DNA of 60,938 nucleotides from CAIKMD01 sp036490955 (lineage in GTDB: Bacteria; Pseudomonadota; Alphaproteobacteria; ATCC43930; CGMCC-115725): assembly GCA_036490955.1 (NCBI GenBank), contig DASXCX010000257.1, forward strand, positions 1 to 60,938, read 5' to 3'. Below are positions 16,205-24,194 of the stretch, one piece after another. Under the pieces are notes generated by a model. That model was not told where the DNA came from. It made no database searches and saw nothing but the letters and a program-made list of their open reading frames with translations. Every line of letters starts with the position of its first letter. Positions within the stretch are counted from its first letter, which is position 1. A program made the translations under genes and the position numbers.

Positions 16205-17014
16205 ATGACGCGCGCCGCTCTCAACCTTCCGGAATTCGCGCCGGGCAGTGTCTGGCTCGTCGGTGCGGGGCCGGGCGACCCCGGCTTGCTGACCGTGCTG
16301 GCGCTGCATGCCCTCGAGGCGGCGGATGTCGTCGTTTACGACGCGCTGGTCGCGCCTTCGATCCTCAAACTGGCGCGACCAGGCGCCGTCCTCGAACATG
16401 CGGGCAAGCGCGGTGGCAAGCCGTCGGCGCAGCAGCCGGATATTTCGTTGCGCCTCGTCGCGCTGGCGCGCGAAGGCAAGCGCGTGCTGCGTCTCAAAGG
16501 CGGCGATCCTTTCGTCTTCGGCCGCGGCGGCGAGGAAGGCTTGGCGCTGGCGCATGCGCATATCCCCTTCCGCGTCGTGCCCGGCATCACGGCGGCCATC
16601 GGCGGCCTCGCCTATGCCGGCATTCCGGCGACCCATCGCGACACGAATTCGGCGATCACCTTCATCACCGGCCAGACCAGCGGCGGCGTACTGCCGAGCG
16701 CGGTCGATTGGGAAGCAATGGCGCGCGGCAGCGCCGTACTGGTGTTCTACATGGCGCTCCGCAATCTCGACGCAATCGCGCGCCGCTTGATCGCGGCGGG
16801 CCGCCCGGCCGACGAGCCGGTCGCGATCATCAGCAAGGCGACGACCGCTGGGCAGCGGGTTATCGAAACGACCCTCGCCGCCGCTGCGAAGGACGCGGCG
16901 GACGCCGCGATCGAGCCGCCGGCGCTGATCGCCATCGGCCCGGTGGTGACGCTGCGCCGCGAGCTCGATTGGCTCGGCCAATTGGCAGCGAGCACGCTCC
17001 CGCGAGCGCGCTGA
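16205..17014 (+). CDS. cobA: Uroporphyrinogen-III C-methyltransferase CobA
   Basis: CobA methylates uroporphyrinogen III at C2 and C7 with S-adenosylmethionine, giving precorrin-2, the branch point from heme to cobalamin and siroheme. The 269-residue protein starts with WLVGAGPGDPGLLTVLAL (SAM/substrate loop), then VVVYDALV, RLKGGDPFVFGRGGEE, VPGITAAIGGLAYAGIPATHRD and FITGQTSGG, all standard. ATG 16205 gives the normal N-terminus. It has no CysG-type dehydrogenase domain, so precorrin-2 is presumably channelled to cobalamin. It is the last cobalamin gene in this cluster; the SCO gene follows 43 bases later. Confidence 0.96.
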   Translation: MTRAALNLPEFAPGSVWLVGAGPGDPGLLTVLALHALEAADVVVYDALVAPSILKLARPGAVLEHAGKRGGKPSAQQPDISLRLVALAREGKRVLRLKGGDPFVFGRGGEEGLALAHAHIPFRVVPGITAAIGGLAYAGIPATHRDTNSAITFITGQTSGGVLPSAVDWEAMARGSAVLVFYMALRNLDAIARRLIAAGRPADEPVAIISKATTAGQRVIETTLAAAAKDAADAAIEPPALIAIGPVVTLRRELDWLGQLAASTLPRAR

Positions 17015-17057
17015 TTCGTCGCTGGCGGTCGCAGCGCCGCGGGCTTATATCGAGGCC

Positions 17058-17648
17058 ATGTCCGAAGCCGTTCGTCGCGGGCTCTATATCTTCATCGCCG
17101 CGGTTGCCGTCATCCTGGGTGGCGTCGTCTACGAGCAGTTCTGGCTGGGCGGCGCGGAGAATGCGGCGCCCGCCGTCGGTGGGCCCTTTACCTTGACCGA
17201 TCAAAACGGTGCGGCGCGCAGCGACGGCGATTTCCGCGGCAAGGTCATGCTGATCTATTTCGGCTACACCTATTGCCCGGATGCCTGTCCGACCACCTTG
17301 CAAGCGATCAGCCAGACGCTCGATATGATCGGCAACCAGGCAAACAAGGTGCAGCCGATCTTCATCTCGGTCGACCCGGCACGCGACACGCCGACTCAGC
17401 TCAAATCCTATGCCGCGAATTTCCATCCCGGCATCCTTTACCTGACGGGGGCACCCGACACGCTGAAGCAGGTCGAGCGCGAGTACCACATCTATGTCGC
17501 CAAGGTGCCGCAATCGGGCAGCGACGATTATCTGATCGATCATAGCTCCATCATCTATGTGATGGGAGCCAACGGCCGCTACCTCGGCGAAATGCCGGCC
17601 GGCCTGCCACCGAAGGTGATGGCAGCGACGCTGCAACGCTATCTCTGA
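17058..17648 (+). CDS. SCO1/SenC family copper chaperone
   Basis: A 196-residue protein anchored in the inner membrane by one helix (8-26) with a periplasmic thioredoxin-like domain. The copper-binding CxxxC is Cys73 and Cys77 in TYCPDACPTT, and His162 in LIDHSSIIYVM is the third ligand. SCO proteins deliver copper to the CuA site of cytochrome c oxidase or act as thiol reductants for it. All metal ligands are present and the length is normal. No oxidase genes are in the window. Confidence 0.94.
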   Translation: MSEAVRRGLYIFIAAVAVILGGVVYEQFWLGGAENAAPAVGGPFTLTDQNGAARSDGDFRGKVMLIYFGYTYCPDACPTTLQAISQTLDMIGNQANKVQPIFISVDPARDTPTQLKSYAANFHPGILYLTGAPDTLKQVEREYHIYVAKVPQSGSDDYLIDHSSIIYVMGANGRYLGEMPAGLPPKVMAATLQRYL

Positions 17649-17675
17649 ATCGCCGCTTCGATTAGAATCGGCTTC

Positions 17676-18392
17676 GTGCCCGATTCCCTGCCGGTCTTTC
17701 CGACGTCCTGGCCCTATGACGGCGGCGCCGTGCCGCTCATCGTGCGTGCCCATCCGCGCGCCCGGCGTATCGCGCTGAAGATCGATCACGCCGGCGATGC
17801 GGTCGAAATGGTGCTGCCGCGCCGCTGCTCGCGCAGCGAAGCGCTGCGCTTCCTCGAGGCGAGCCGCGGCTGGATCGATGCGCGGCTCGCCCAGCTCCCG
17901 CCGCGTATTCCCTTCGTCGATGGCGCGCTCGTGCCGGTGATGGATATGCCGCATCGGATCCGGGCGATGGGATCGATTCGCGGGAAAGGCCCAGCCTGGA
18001 TCGAAGACGGCGAGATCCATGTCGCTGGCGACCCTGCCTTCCTGGCACGGCGCGTGCGCGATCTCCTGCGCGGGCTCGCCAAGCGCGATCTCAGCGCGCG
18101 CGCCGAGAAAATGGCAGCGCTGGTCGACCGCAAGGTGAAGCGCGTCACCGTCCGCGATACGGTCAGCCGGTGGGGCAGTTGCGCCCATGGCGGCAATCTT
18201 TCGTTCTCGTGGCGGCTGATCTTCACGCCCGAAGCCGTGATCGACTATGTCGTCGCTCATGAGGTGGCGCATCTCGTCGAGATGAATCACAGCAAGCGCT
18301 TTTGGCGCGTCGTCGAGAAGCTTCACCCCGGCGCGAAAGCCGATCGGCTATGGCTCAACCGCAACCGCCTGCGATTGATGCGCATCGGCTAG
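17676..18392 (+). CDS. YgjP-like M48-type metallopeptidase (DUF45)
   Basis: A 238-residue protein with the zinc motif HEVAH at 195-199, followed by LVEMNHSKRFWRVVEKLHPG. SRWGSCAHGGNLSFSWRLIF ahead of it is the other hallmark of the YgjP/WLM-like group (usual RWGSCS..GxLxxNWRL). These are predicted soluble metallopeptidases, often near restriction genes or alone; the substrate is unknown. The start is GTG at 17676, 27 bases after the SCO gene. Confidence 0.88.
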   Translation: MPDSLPVFPTSWPYDGGAVPLIVRAHPRARRIALKIDHAGDAVEMVLPRRCSRSEALRFLEASRGWIDARLAQLPPRIPFVDGALVPVMDMPHRIRAMGSIRGKGPAWIEDGEIHVAGDPAFLARRVRDLLRGLAKRDLSARAEKMAALVDRKVKRVTVRDTVSRWGSCAHGGNLSFSWRLIFTPEAVIDYVVAHEVAHLVEMNHSKRFWRVVEKLHPGAKADRLWLNRNRLRLMRIG

Positions 18393-18459
18393 GGCAAGAT
18401 CGTAACGATTTCATCTCTCATCCGCCACAGACAGGCGTTCGTAAGCGAGTGCTTCTATC

Positions 18460-18621
18460 GTGGCCGAAAAAAAGAAGAAACTGCAATGCCAGCGCGACCG
18501 ATTCATCGAAGCCGCGCTGGAGGCGGGCGCGAGCGAGGAAGGGCGCGAGTTTGACGAGGCGCTAGAGCGGGTGGCTAAGCAGAAGCCGAGGGACGAGCCA
18601 AAGCGCCAGGCTGCTAGGTGA
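18460..18621 (+). CDS. Small basic/acidic hypothetical protein (53 residues)
   Basis: A short ORF beginning with GTG: VAEKKKKLQCQRDRFIEAA and ending KRQAAR. It is highly charged and probably helical, with no membrane segment. The pattern, a lysine-rich start, RDRFIEAA, then an acidic stretch with EEGREFDEALERVAK, recalls small conserved alphaproteobacterial proteins of unknown function. Codon third positions are G/C-rich like the neighbours, and its TGA lies three bases before the ATG of the next small gene, which supports both being translated. No function can be assigned. Confidence 0.6.
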   Translation: MAEKKKKLQCQRDRFIEAALEAGASEEGREFDEALERVAKQKPRDEPKRQAAR

Positions 18622-18624
18622 ACC

Positions 18625-18840
18625 ATGCCGTGGCGACGATCATATTATCTACTGATTGCGGCTGTCGTCGCCGTGGCGATCTGGCTTGGGTTGCCAACGA
18701 TACGACACACATACCTCGGTTCGTTCCTATACGGCGATTGCAAGTTAACTGCGAAACAAGGCGATCCAGGATGCCAAAATCCTCCCCCTAGGCCTTATGT
18801 GGGAGGGTTTGGCGGTTTCCGGTCTTTCGGCGACCGCTGA
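18625..18840 (+). CDS. Small membrane-anchored hypothetical protein (71 residues)
   Basis: An N-terminal hydrophobic helix (YYLLIAAVVAVAIWLGL, 7-23) is followed by a short hydrophilic tail with two cysteines (DCKLTAKQGDPGC) and a proline/glycine/phenylalanine-rich end. It could be an anchored periplasmic peptide or an uncleaved signal. Base composition is lower in GC than the surroundings. It follows the 53-residue gene by three bases. I do not recognise the family. Confidence 0.5.
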   Translation: MPWRRSYYLLIAAVVAVAIWLGLPTIRHTYLGSFLYGDCKLTAKQGDPGCQNPPPRPYVGGFGGFRSFGDR

Positions 18841-18889
18841 CCCGGCCGTGTTTGCGAAGGATACAATTCCCGTCGCTTTAATAGCTTAG

Positions 18890-18946
18890 ACCATGATCAT
18901 CCACCGGTTGGAATCGCCGAGGGCGATTCCCCGGTCTGATCATGGT
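18890..18946. repeat. Long imperfect hairpin spanning the AmpG-type stop codon
   Basis: ACCATGATCA (18890-18899) pairs with TGATCATGGT (18937-18946), CCGG at 18904 pairs with CCGG at 18931, and GGAATCGCC (18910-18918) pairs with GGCGATTCC (18922-18930) around a GAG loop. That gives about 23 base pairs with two small internal bulges. It encodes the last 16 codons and the TGA of the minus-strand permease gene and ends the convergent small-ORF pair. There is no U-tract on either side, so it looks more like a dispersed palindromic element that landed in the gene than a standard terminator, though it may still act on transcripts from both sides. Confidence 0.6.
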
Positions 18947-20177
18947 CGGGGCGCATCAAAAAGAGCAGCAGCGCGAGGCCGGGCAGGCAGCACGCGGTCG
19001 CCAGCACGAAGAACGAGCCCCAACCGAGATGATCCGCGAAGAAGCCGCCGGACGATGCCAGCAGCGTGCGCGCCGTCGCGGCGAGGGCCGAGAGCAGCGC
19101 GTATTGCGTCGCTGTGAAGGCGGGGCTGCAGAGGCTCGAGAGGTAAGCGACGAAGGCCGCCGACGCCATGCTGCCGGTGATGTTCTCGGCCGCGATCGTC
19201 ACCGCCAGCGTGCCGATGTCGTGCCCAGCCCAGAGCTGGACGATGTACATGAGGTTCGACACCATCTGCAGCGCGCCGCAAATCAGCAGCGCCCGCATCA
19301 AGCCCCAGCGATAGACGGCGATGCCGCCGAGCGACACGCCGACAATACTGGCGATGACGCCGAACACTTTGGTGATGCTCGCGATCTCGCTCTTCTCGAA
19401 GCCGAGCTCGATATAGAACGGCCCCGACATCACGCCGGCGAGCGCGTCGCCGAATTTATAGAGCACGACGAAGACCAGGATCAGCAGCCAGTAGCGGCGC
19501 TTGGCGAAATCGGCGAAGGGTGCGACGACCGAGGTCGTGAACCACCGGCCACGCAGCAAGGGCGGCCGTTGCGGCTCGCGCGTCGCGACGATCACGATCA
19601 TGCTCAAGAGCACCAGCGCCGCCATGACGCCGTACGCTGTGCTCCAGCTGAAATATTGCGCGAGGTAAAGCGCACCCGCGCCCGAGGCCAGCATGCCGAT
19701 GCGGTAACCGATCTGCGTCGCCGCCGCGCCGGCGCCTTGCTCGTCCTTGTCGAGCAGCTCGACGCGGTAGGCATCGATGACGATGTCCTGGCTCGCGGAG
19801 AGGAAGGCGACGATGATCGCGCAAATGGCGACGCGGGTCAGATTGGTCGCGGGATCGGACAAGCTCATCGCCAGGATCGCCAGCGCCAGCAGGAATTGGA
19901 TCAGCAGCGCCCAGCCACGCCGACGGCCGAAACGCTCAGTCAGATACGGCAGGCGCACGCGATCCATTGCCGGCGCCCAAAGGAATTTCAGATTGTAGGA
20001 AATCCCGACCGGTGCGAAGAGACCGATCGCCGTCAGAGTGATGGCGGATTCCTTCAGCCAGATCGCCAGGGTCGCGCCGGTGAGCGCCAGCGGCAAGCCG
20101 CTGGCGAAACCCATCAGCATAATCGCGATGATGCGCGGATCGCGGTAGACGCGAAGCGAGCGCAGCCAGGAACTCAT
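18897..20177 (-). CDS. AmpG-type MFS permease
   Basis: A 426-residue major facilitator protein with about twelve hydrophobic helices. The N-terminal GFASGLPLALTGATLAIWL, FLWAPAMDRV, RFGRRRGW and FLSASQDIVIDAYRVELL segments are those of AmpG, the inner-membrane importer of GlcNAc-anhydroMurNAc muropeptides in peptidoglycan recycling. Family members in alphaproteobacteria may instead carry other solutes. The last 16 residues (from DHDQTGES on) are encoded by the hairpin at 18890-18946 and look foreign to the family. The start ATG is 20177; the cyclophilin genes are upstream in the opposite sense of reading order, on the same strand, 22 bases away. Confidence 0.9.
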   Translation of the reverse strand: MSSWLRSLRVYRDPRIIAIMLMGFASGLPLALTGATLAIWLKESAITLTAIGLFAPVGISYNLKFLWAPAMDRVRLPYLTERFGRRRGWALLIQFLLALAILAMSLSDPATNLTRVAICAIIVAFLSASQDIVIDAYRVELLDKDEQGAGAAATQIGYRIGMLASGAGALYLAQYFSWSTAYGVMAALVLLSMIVIVATREPQRPPLLRGRWFTTSVVAPFADFAKRRYWLLILVFVVLYKFGDALAGVMSGPFYIELGFEKSEIASITKVFGVIASIVGVSLGGIAVYRWGLMRALLICGALQMVSNLMYIVQLWAGHDIGTLAVTIAAENITGSMASAAFVAYLSSLCSPAFTATQYALLSALAATARTLLASSGGFFADHLGWGSFFVLATACCLPGLALLLFLMRPDHDQTGESPSAIPTGG

Positions 20178-20199
20178 GCGCGGCGGGGCGCCGCCGCGA

Positions 20200-20688
20200 T
20201 CACTGACCGGCCTTGTCGGCGTCGGCGGCGACCTGCATGCGGACGATCTGATCCGGATTCGCGACCGTGCCGCTCTGGCCTTGGCCGCGCTTGATCGCGT
20301 CGATCGCTTCCATCCCCGAGGTCACCTGACCCCAGATCGTATATTTGCCGTCGAGGAACGGCGCCGGCTCGAAGCAGATGAAGAATTGGCTGTCGCCGCT
20401 ATCGGGATCGTTGGATCGCGCCATGCCGGCGGTGCCGCGGACGAAATTCGCCGAATTGAACTCGGCCTTCAGCTTCTTGCCCGAGCCGCCGGTGCCGTCG
20501 CCGCGCGGATCGCCGGTCTGGGCCATGAAGCCTTCGATCACGCGATGGAATTTCAGCCCGTCGTAAAAGCCGGCGCGCGTCAACTCCTTGATGCGCGCGA
20601 CATGGTTGGGCGCAAGATCCGGGCGCAATTCGATAGTGACCCGACCCTGGGGTGCATCGAGATAGAGCGTGTTTTCGAGATCGGCCAT
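20200..20688 (-). CDS. Cytoplasmic peptidyl-prolyl cis-trans isomerase (cyclophilin type)
   Basis: A 162-residue single-domain cyclophilin. It carries FYDGLKFHRVIEGFMAQTGDPRGDGTGGSG, whose FHR arginine is the catalytic residue, then GMARSNDPDSGDSQFFICF and the closing TSGMEAIDAIKRG. There is no signal peptide, so it acts in the cytoplasm. A perfect GGAGG lies seven bases before the ATG at 20688. It is a clear duplicate of the next gene upstream, 30 bases away, and both are probably in one transcript with the AmpG-type gene. Confidence 0.94.
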   Translation of the reverse strand: MADLENTLYLDAPQGRVTIELRPDLAPNHVARIKELTRAGFYDGLKFHRVIEGFMAQTGDPRGDGTGGSGKKLKAEFNSANFVRGTAGMARSNDPDSGDSQFFICFEPAPFLDGKYTIWGQVTSGMEAIDAIKRGQGQSGTVANPDQIVRMQVAADADKAGQ

Positions 20689-20718
20689 CGGGAGACCTCC
20701 TGTCGGTTCGGTTGGCGT

Positions 20719-21279
20719 TCAGTGCCCCGCCTTTTCGGCGTCGGCGGCGACTTGCATACGGACGATTTTGTCGGGATTGGCGACGACGCCGTTCTGGTCC
20801 GGGTCGCCCTTCTTGATCGCGTCGATAAATTCCATGCCCGACACGACCTGGCCGAAGGCGGTGTATTTGTGGTCGAGGAACGGCGCCGGTGCCAAGCAGA
20901 TGAAGAACTGGCTGTCGGCGCTATCGGGACTCTGGGCCCGCGCCATACCGACGGTGCCGCGTACGAAACGAGTGTCGTTGAATTCGGCCTTGAGATTCTT
21001 GCCCGAGCCGCCGGTGCCATCGCCGCGCGGATCGCCGGTCTGGGCCATGAACCCATCGATCACGCGGTGGAATTTGAGCCCGTCATAGAAATGCGTGCGG
21101 GCGAGTTCCTTGACCCGGGCCACGGTGGCGGGCGCCAGATCGGGACGCAATTCGATCACCACACGGCCCTTGGGCACGTCAAGATAAAGCGTGTTCTCGA
21201 GATCGGCGGCCATCGCCGGGACGATGAAACCGATGAGAAGACAGGCCGCGAGGGCAAGAAAGCGGACGGATTTGAACAT
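20719..21279 (-). CDS. Periplasmic peptidyl-prolyl cis-trans isomerase (cyclophilin type)
   Basis: The same catalytic domain as its neighbour (FYDGLKFHRVIDGFMAQTGDPRG; MARAQSPDSADSQFFICLA), preceded by a Sec signal peptide, FLALAACLLIGFIVPAMAA, so this copy is exported. Catalytic Arg in FHR is present. The ATG at 21279 gives a compact signal (186 residues); ATG 21291 or TTG 21297 would add four or six residues. The two genes keep near-identical DNA in the core, pointing to a recent tandem duplication with divergence of localisation. Confidence 0.92.
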   Translation of the reverse strand: MFKSVRFLALAACLLIGFIVPAMAADLENTLYLDVPKGRVVIELRPDLAPATVARVKELARTHFYDGLKFHRVIDGFMAQTGDPRGDGTGGSGKNLKAEFNDTRFVRGTVGMARAQSPDSADSQFFICLAPAPFLDHKYTAFGQVVSGMEFIDAIKKGDPDQNGVVANPDKIVRMQVAADAEKAGH

Positions 21280-21496
21280 TGTGCGACCCATCGACAATTA
21301 ATTGCACTGGTTTCGCGACCATAGCCGAGCGGCTCTGCTGGGAGAAGGCACGGAAGACGGGAAATTCCGTCGCCGATTTGAGCCAGATCAAGGCGCCGCC
21401 ACCGCGGACAGCGTTAATTGCGCGCGCCTGATTGAACAGGGGTTGGCCCATGCCGGCGCACGTTGCCACAAGCAGCGACGCTCGGGGGGATGGGCC

Positions 21497-21521
21497 GGCG
21501 GCGCGCGCGAAGCGCGCCGCC
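21497..21521. terminator. GC-rich hairpin behind the isochorismatase-type gene
   Basis: GGCGGCGCGC and GCGCGCCGCC form a perfect 10-bp stem around GCGAA. It lies about 50 bases beyond the stop of the minus-strand hydrolase gene, in the 274-bp gap ahead of the periplasmic cyclophilin. No U-run follows on the minus strand, so termination would be weak or Rho-assisted. The rest of that gap holds no convincing gene. Confidence 0.4.
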
Positions 21522-21571
21522 ACCAATTTCAGGCGCAACGCATCGGACCCATGAGCGCTGCTTTGGCGCAC

Positions 21572-22309
21572 CTACCGAGGACCGGGCGGCAAATCGTATT
21601 GTTGCGCCGGTAGCGATTTGAGGAAGGCGATCACCTCGTCGCTGCTCACGACATCGGCGTATTTCGCCTGCATGTCGAAGAGATTGAGCGCGTGGCTCGC
21701 CTGCGCGCGGTCGAAACAGCCGTCCTCGATCACCGCCGCGCGGAAATTGTAGCTGAAGCCGTCGAGTACCGTCGCGCGCACACAGCCGCTGGTCGTCGTG
21801 CCGCCGACGATGACGCTGTCGCAGCCGAGCATCGTCAGATAGCTCAAGAGATTGGTGCCGTGAAAGCCGGATGGCTTCTGCTTCGGCACAACGATATCGC
21901 GTGGGCCGGGCGCGATCTGCGGCATGATCTCGTTGCCGTCGTGGTTGCTCTGCCGCGCCGCCGGCGCCTCACCCGACCGCGCGCTCTTGAAGCGCCAACT
22001 TCCCATATCCCATTTGTCCTCGCGGCTGATGCCGGTGGTGTAGATCACCGGCACGCCTTGCGCGCGCGCCGTCTCGATCACATGCGCCAGCACGGGCAGC
22101 GCATCCCAAGCATCCTCGCCGCAAGAGGTTGGCCAGCGTTTCACCGATTCCATGATCGGCTCGCGCTTGTCGCCGCAGAACGCATAATTAACGTCGATGA
22201 TGAGCAGCGCCGGGCGTTTGCCGAAACCTTGGCGCGCCGAATGACCGCGCGCCTCGTGAAACACCTTGTCGCGCTCGGTGAGGAATTTGTTCCAGATCGG
22301 TTCGGTCAT
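21572..22309 (-). CDS. Isochorismatase-family cysteine hydrolase
   Basis: A 245-residue cysteine hydrolase with the family triad: Asp39 in ALLIIDVNYAFCGD, a Lys in VVPKQKPSGFHGTNL (143 or 145), and Cys176 in GGTTTSGCVRATVLDGFSYNF. The motif set around the Lys and the TSGCVR loop is that of the N-carbamoylsarcosine amidase and maleamate amidase branch rather than true isochorismatases. A C-N bond in an amide or ureido substrate is thus the probable target. Start ATG 22309 has GGGAG before it. It follows typA by 50 bases on the same strand. Confidence 0.88.
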   Translation of the reverse strand: MTEPIWNKFLTERDKVFHEARGHSARQGFGKRPALLIIDVNYAFCGDKREPIMESVKRWPTSCGEDAWDALPVLAHVIETARAQGVPVIYTTGISREDKWDMGSWRFKSARSGEAPAARQSNHDGNEIMPQIAPGPRDIVVPKQKPSGFHGTNLLSYLTMLGCDSVIVGGTTTSGCVRATVLDGFSYNFRAAVIEDGCFDRAQASHALNLFDMQAKYADVVSSDEVIAFLKSLPAQQYDLPPGPR

Positions 22310-22359
22310 GCGGCGCTCCCTCGGCGGGCCGCCATCCTAGCATGCCGTACGGGCGTCCT

Positions 22360-24183
22360 CTAAGCCGTCTCGGCCTTGCGGCTCTCGCGCTTGCGCTCGT
22401 TGGGGTCGAGGAAGCGCTTGCGCAGGCGGATCGATTTCGGCGTCACCTCACAGAGCTCGTCATCGGCGATATAAGCGATCGCCTGCTCCAAGGTCATGAT
22501 GATCGGCGGCGTCAGGCGGATCGCCTCATCCGCTGCCTTGGTGCGGATATTGGTGAGCTGCTTGGTCTTGCATGGATTGACGTCGAGATCGTTGCCGCGG
22601 GTATGGGCGCCGACGATCATGCCCTCATAGACCGGCGTGCCGGGCGTGACGAACATCGGCCCGCGCTCTTCGAGGTTCCATAAAGCATAAGCCACCGCTT
22701 CGCCGCTCGCGGTCGAGACCAGCACGCCGTTGCGGCGGCCTTCGACCGAGCCACGCCAGGGCGCATAGCCATTATAAATCCGGCTCATCACGCCGGTGCC
22801 GCGCGTATCCGTCAAAAATTTGCCGAGATAGCCGATGAGGCCGCGCGTCGGCGCGTGGAAGACGAGCCGCAGTTTGCCGCCGCCGGTCGGCCGCATCTCC
22901 TGCATCTCGCCTTTGCGCAGCGACATCTCCTCGACGACAATGCCCGCGAACGGCTCGTCGAGATCGATGACGACCTCTTCGATCGGCTCAAGCCGGTCGC
23001 CGGTGGCAGGATCGATCTTGAAAAGCACGCGCGGGCGCGAGATCGCAAGCTCGAAGCCTTCGCGCCGCATCGTCTCGATCAGCACGCCGAGCTGAAGCTC
23101 GCCGCGGCCCGCGACCTCGACCGCATCGCGCTCTTCGCTTTCCTGGATGCGGATCGCGACATTGCCCTCGGCCTCGCGCTCGAGGCGTTCGACGATCATT
23201 CGCGAGGTGACCTTGCTGCCTTCGCGGCCTGCCAGCGGCGAATCGTTGACGACGAAGCTCATGGCGAGGGTCGGCGGATCGACCGGCGTCGCGGGCAGCG
23301 CGGTTTCGACTTCAGGCGTGCAAATCGTGTCGGCGACCGTGGTCTCGGCGAGGCCGGCGATGGCGATGATGTCGCCTGCCTCCGCTTCCTCGATCGGCCG
23401 GCGCTCGAGGCCGCGGAAAGCCAAGAGCTTCGTCAGCCGCGAAGTCTCGATCACCTTGCCGTCGCGCGACAGCGATTTGACCGGCATGTTGATCTTGGCG
23501 ACGCCACTGTGGATGCGGCCCGTTAGCACGCGGCCGAGATAGGAGTCATTCTCCAAGGTCGTGGCCAGCATCGCGAAAGGCGCGTTCAAATCGGCGGCCG
23601 GCGGGCGAACGTGTTTGACGATCAGCTCGAAGAGCGGCACCAGATCCTTGCGCTCGTCCTCGAGCGCGGCGACCGCCCAGCCGGAGCGGCCCGACGCGTA
23701 GAGCGTCGGGAAATCGAGCTGCTCGTCATTGGCGTCGAGCGCGGCGAAGAGATCGAAAATCTCGTTATGCACCTCGACCGGTCGCGCGTCGCTGCGGTCG
23801 ATCTTGTTGATGACGACGATCGGTCGCAAGCCTTGCCGCAAAGCCTTGCCAACCACGAACTTCGTCTGCGGCATCGGTCCTTCGGCGGCATCGACCAGCA
23901 CCAGCACGCCGTCGACCATGCTCAGGATGCGCTCGACCTCGCCGCCGAAATCGGCATGGCCCGGCGTATCGACGATGTTGACGCGCGTGTCATGCCATTG
24001 CACCGAGGTGCATTTGGCGAGGATGGTGATGCCGCGCTCGCGCTCGAGATCGTTCGAATCGAGCGCCCGCTCCATCACCTGCTGATTGGCGCGGAAGGCG
24101 CCGCTCTGCCGGAGGAGCTGATCGACGAGCGTGGTCTTGCCATGATCGACATGCGCGATGATGGCGATGTTGCGGATATCCAT
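22360..24183 (-). CDS. typA: Translational GTPase TypA/BipA
   Basis: TypA is a ribosome-binding GTPase of the EF-G/LepA group that assists 50S assembly and translation at low temperature or stress. The 607-residue protein has G1 AHVDHGKTTL near 10-19, the switch RGITI, G3 DTPGHADFGG, G4 NKIDR, a second OB-like domain, and the TypA-specific C-terminus (LYNxxA/GMIVGAHTRGNDLDVNPCKTKQLTNIR). Length is standard. The adenosine kinase gene ends 11 bases upstream, suggesting co-transcription. Confidence 0.97.
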   Translation of the reverse strand: MDIRNIAIIAHVDHGKTTLVDQLLRQSGAFRANQQVMERALDSNDLERERGITILAKCTSVQWHDTRVNIVDTPGHADFGGEVERILSMVDGVLVLVDAAEGPMPQTKFVVGKALRQGLRPIVVINKIDRSDARPVEVHNEIFDLFAALDANDEQLDFPTLYASGRSGWAVAALEDERKDLVPLFELIVKHVRPPAADLNAPFAMLATTLENDSYLGRVLTGRIHSGVAKINMPVKSLSRDGKVIETSRLTKLLAFRGLERRPIEEAEAGDIIAIAGLAETTVADTICTPEVETALPATPVDPPTLAMSFVVNDSPLAGREGSKVTSRMIVERLEREAEGNVAIRIQESEERDAVEVAGRGELQLGVLIETMRREGFELAISRPRVLFKIDPATGDRLEPIEEVVIDLDEPFAGIVVEEMSLRKGEMQEMRPTGGGKLRLVFHAPTRGLIGYLGKFLTDTRGTGVMSRIYNGYAPWRGSVEGRRNGVLVSTASGEAVAYALWNLEERGPMFVTPGTPVYEGMIVGAHTRGNDLDVNPCKTKQLTNIRTKAADEAIRLTPPIIMTLEQAIAYIADDELCEVTPKSIRLRKRFLDPNERKRESRKAETA

Positions 24184-24194
24184 GCGTGCTCTAG

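Noticed and set aside
16860..18326. A 488-codon minus-strand frame over SCO and the metallopeptidase
   Set aside because: Opposite strand of clear genes with intact metal sites.
21302..21613. A 103-codon plus-strand frame between cyclophilin and the isochorismatase-type gene
   Set aside because: Arg/Gly-rich with no motif, and it overlaps a hairpin; treated as non-coding.
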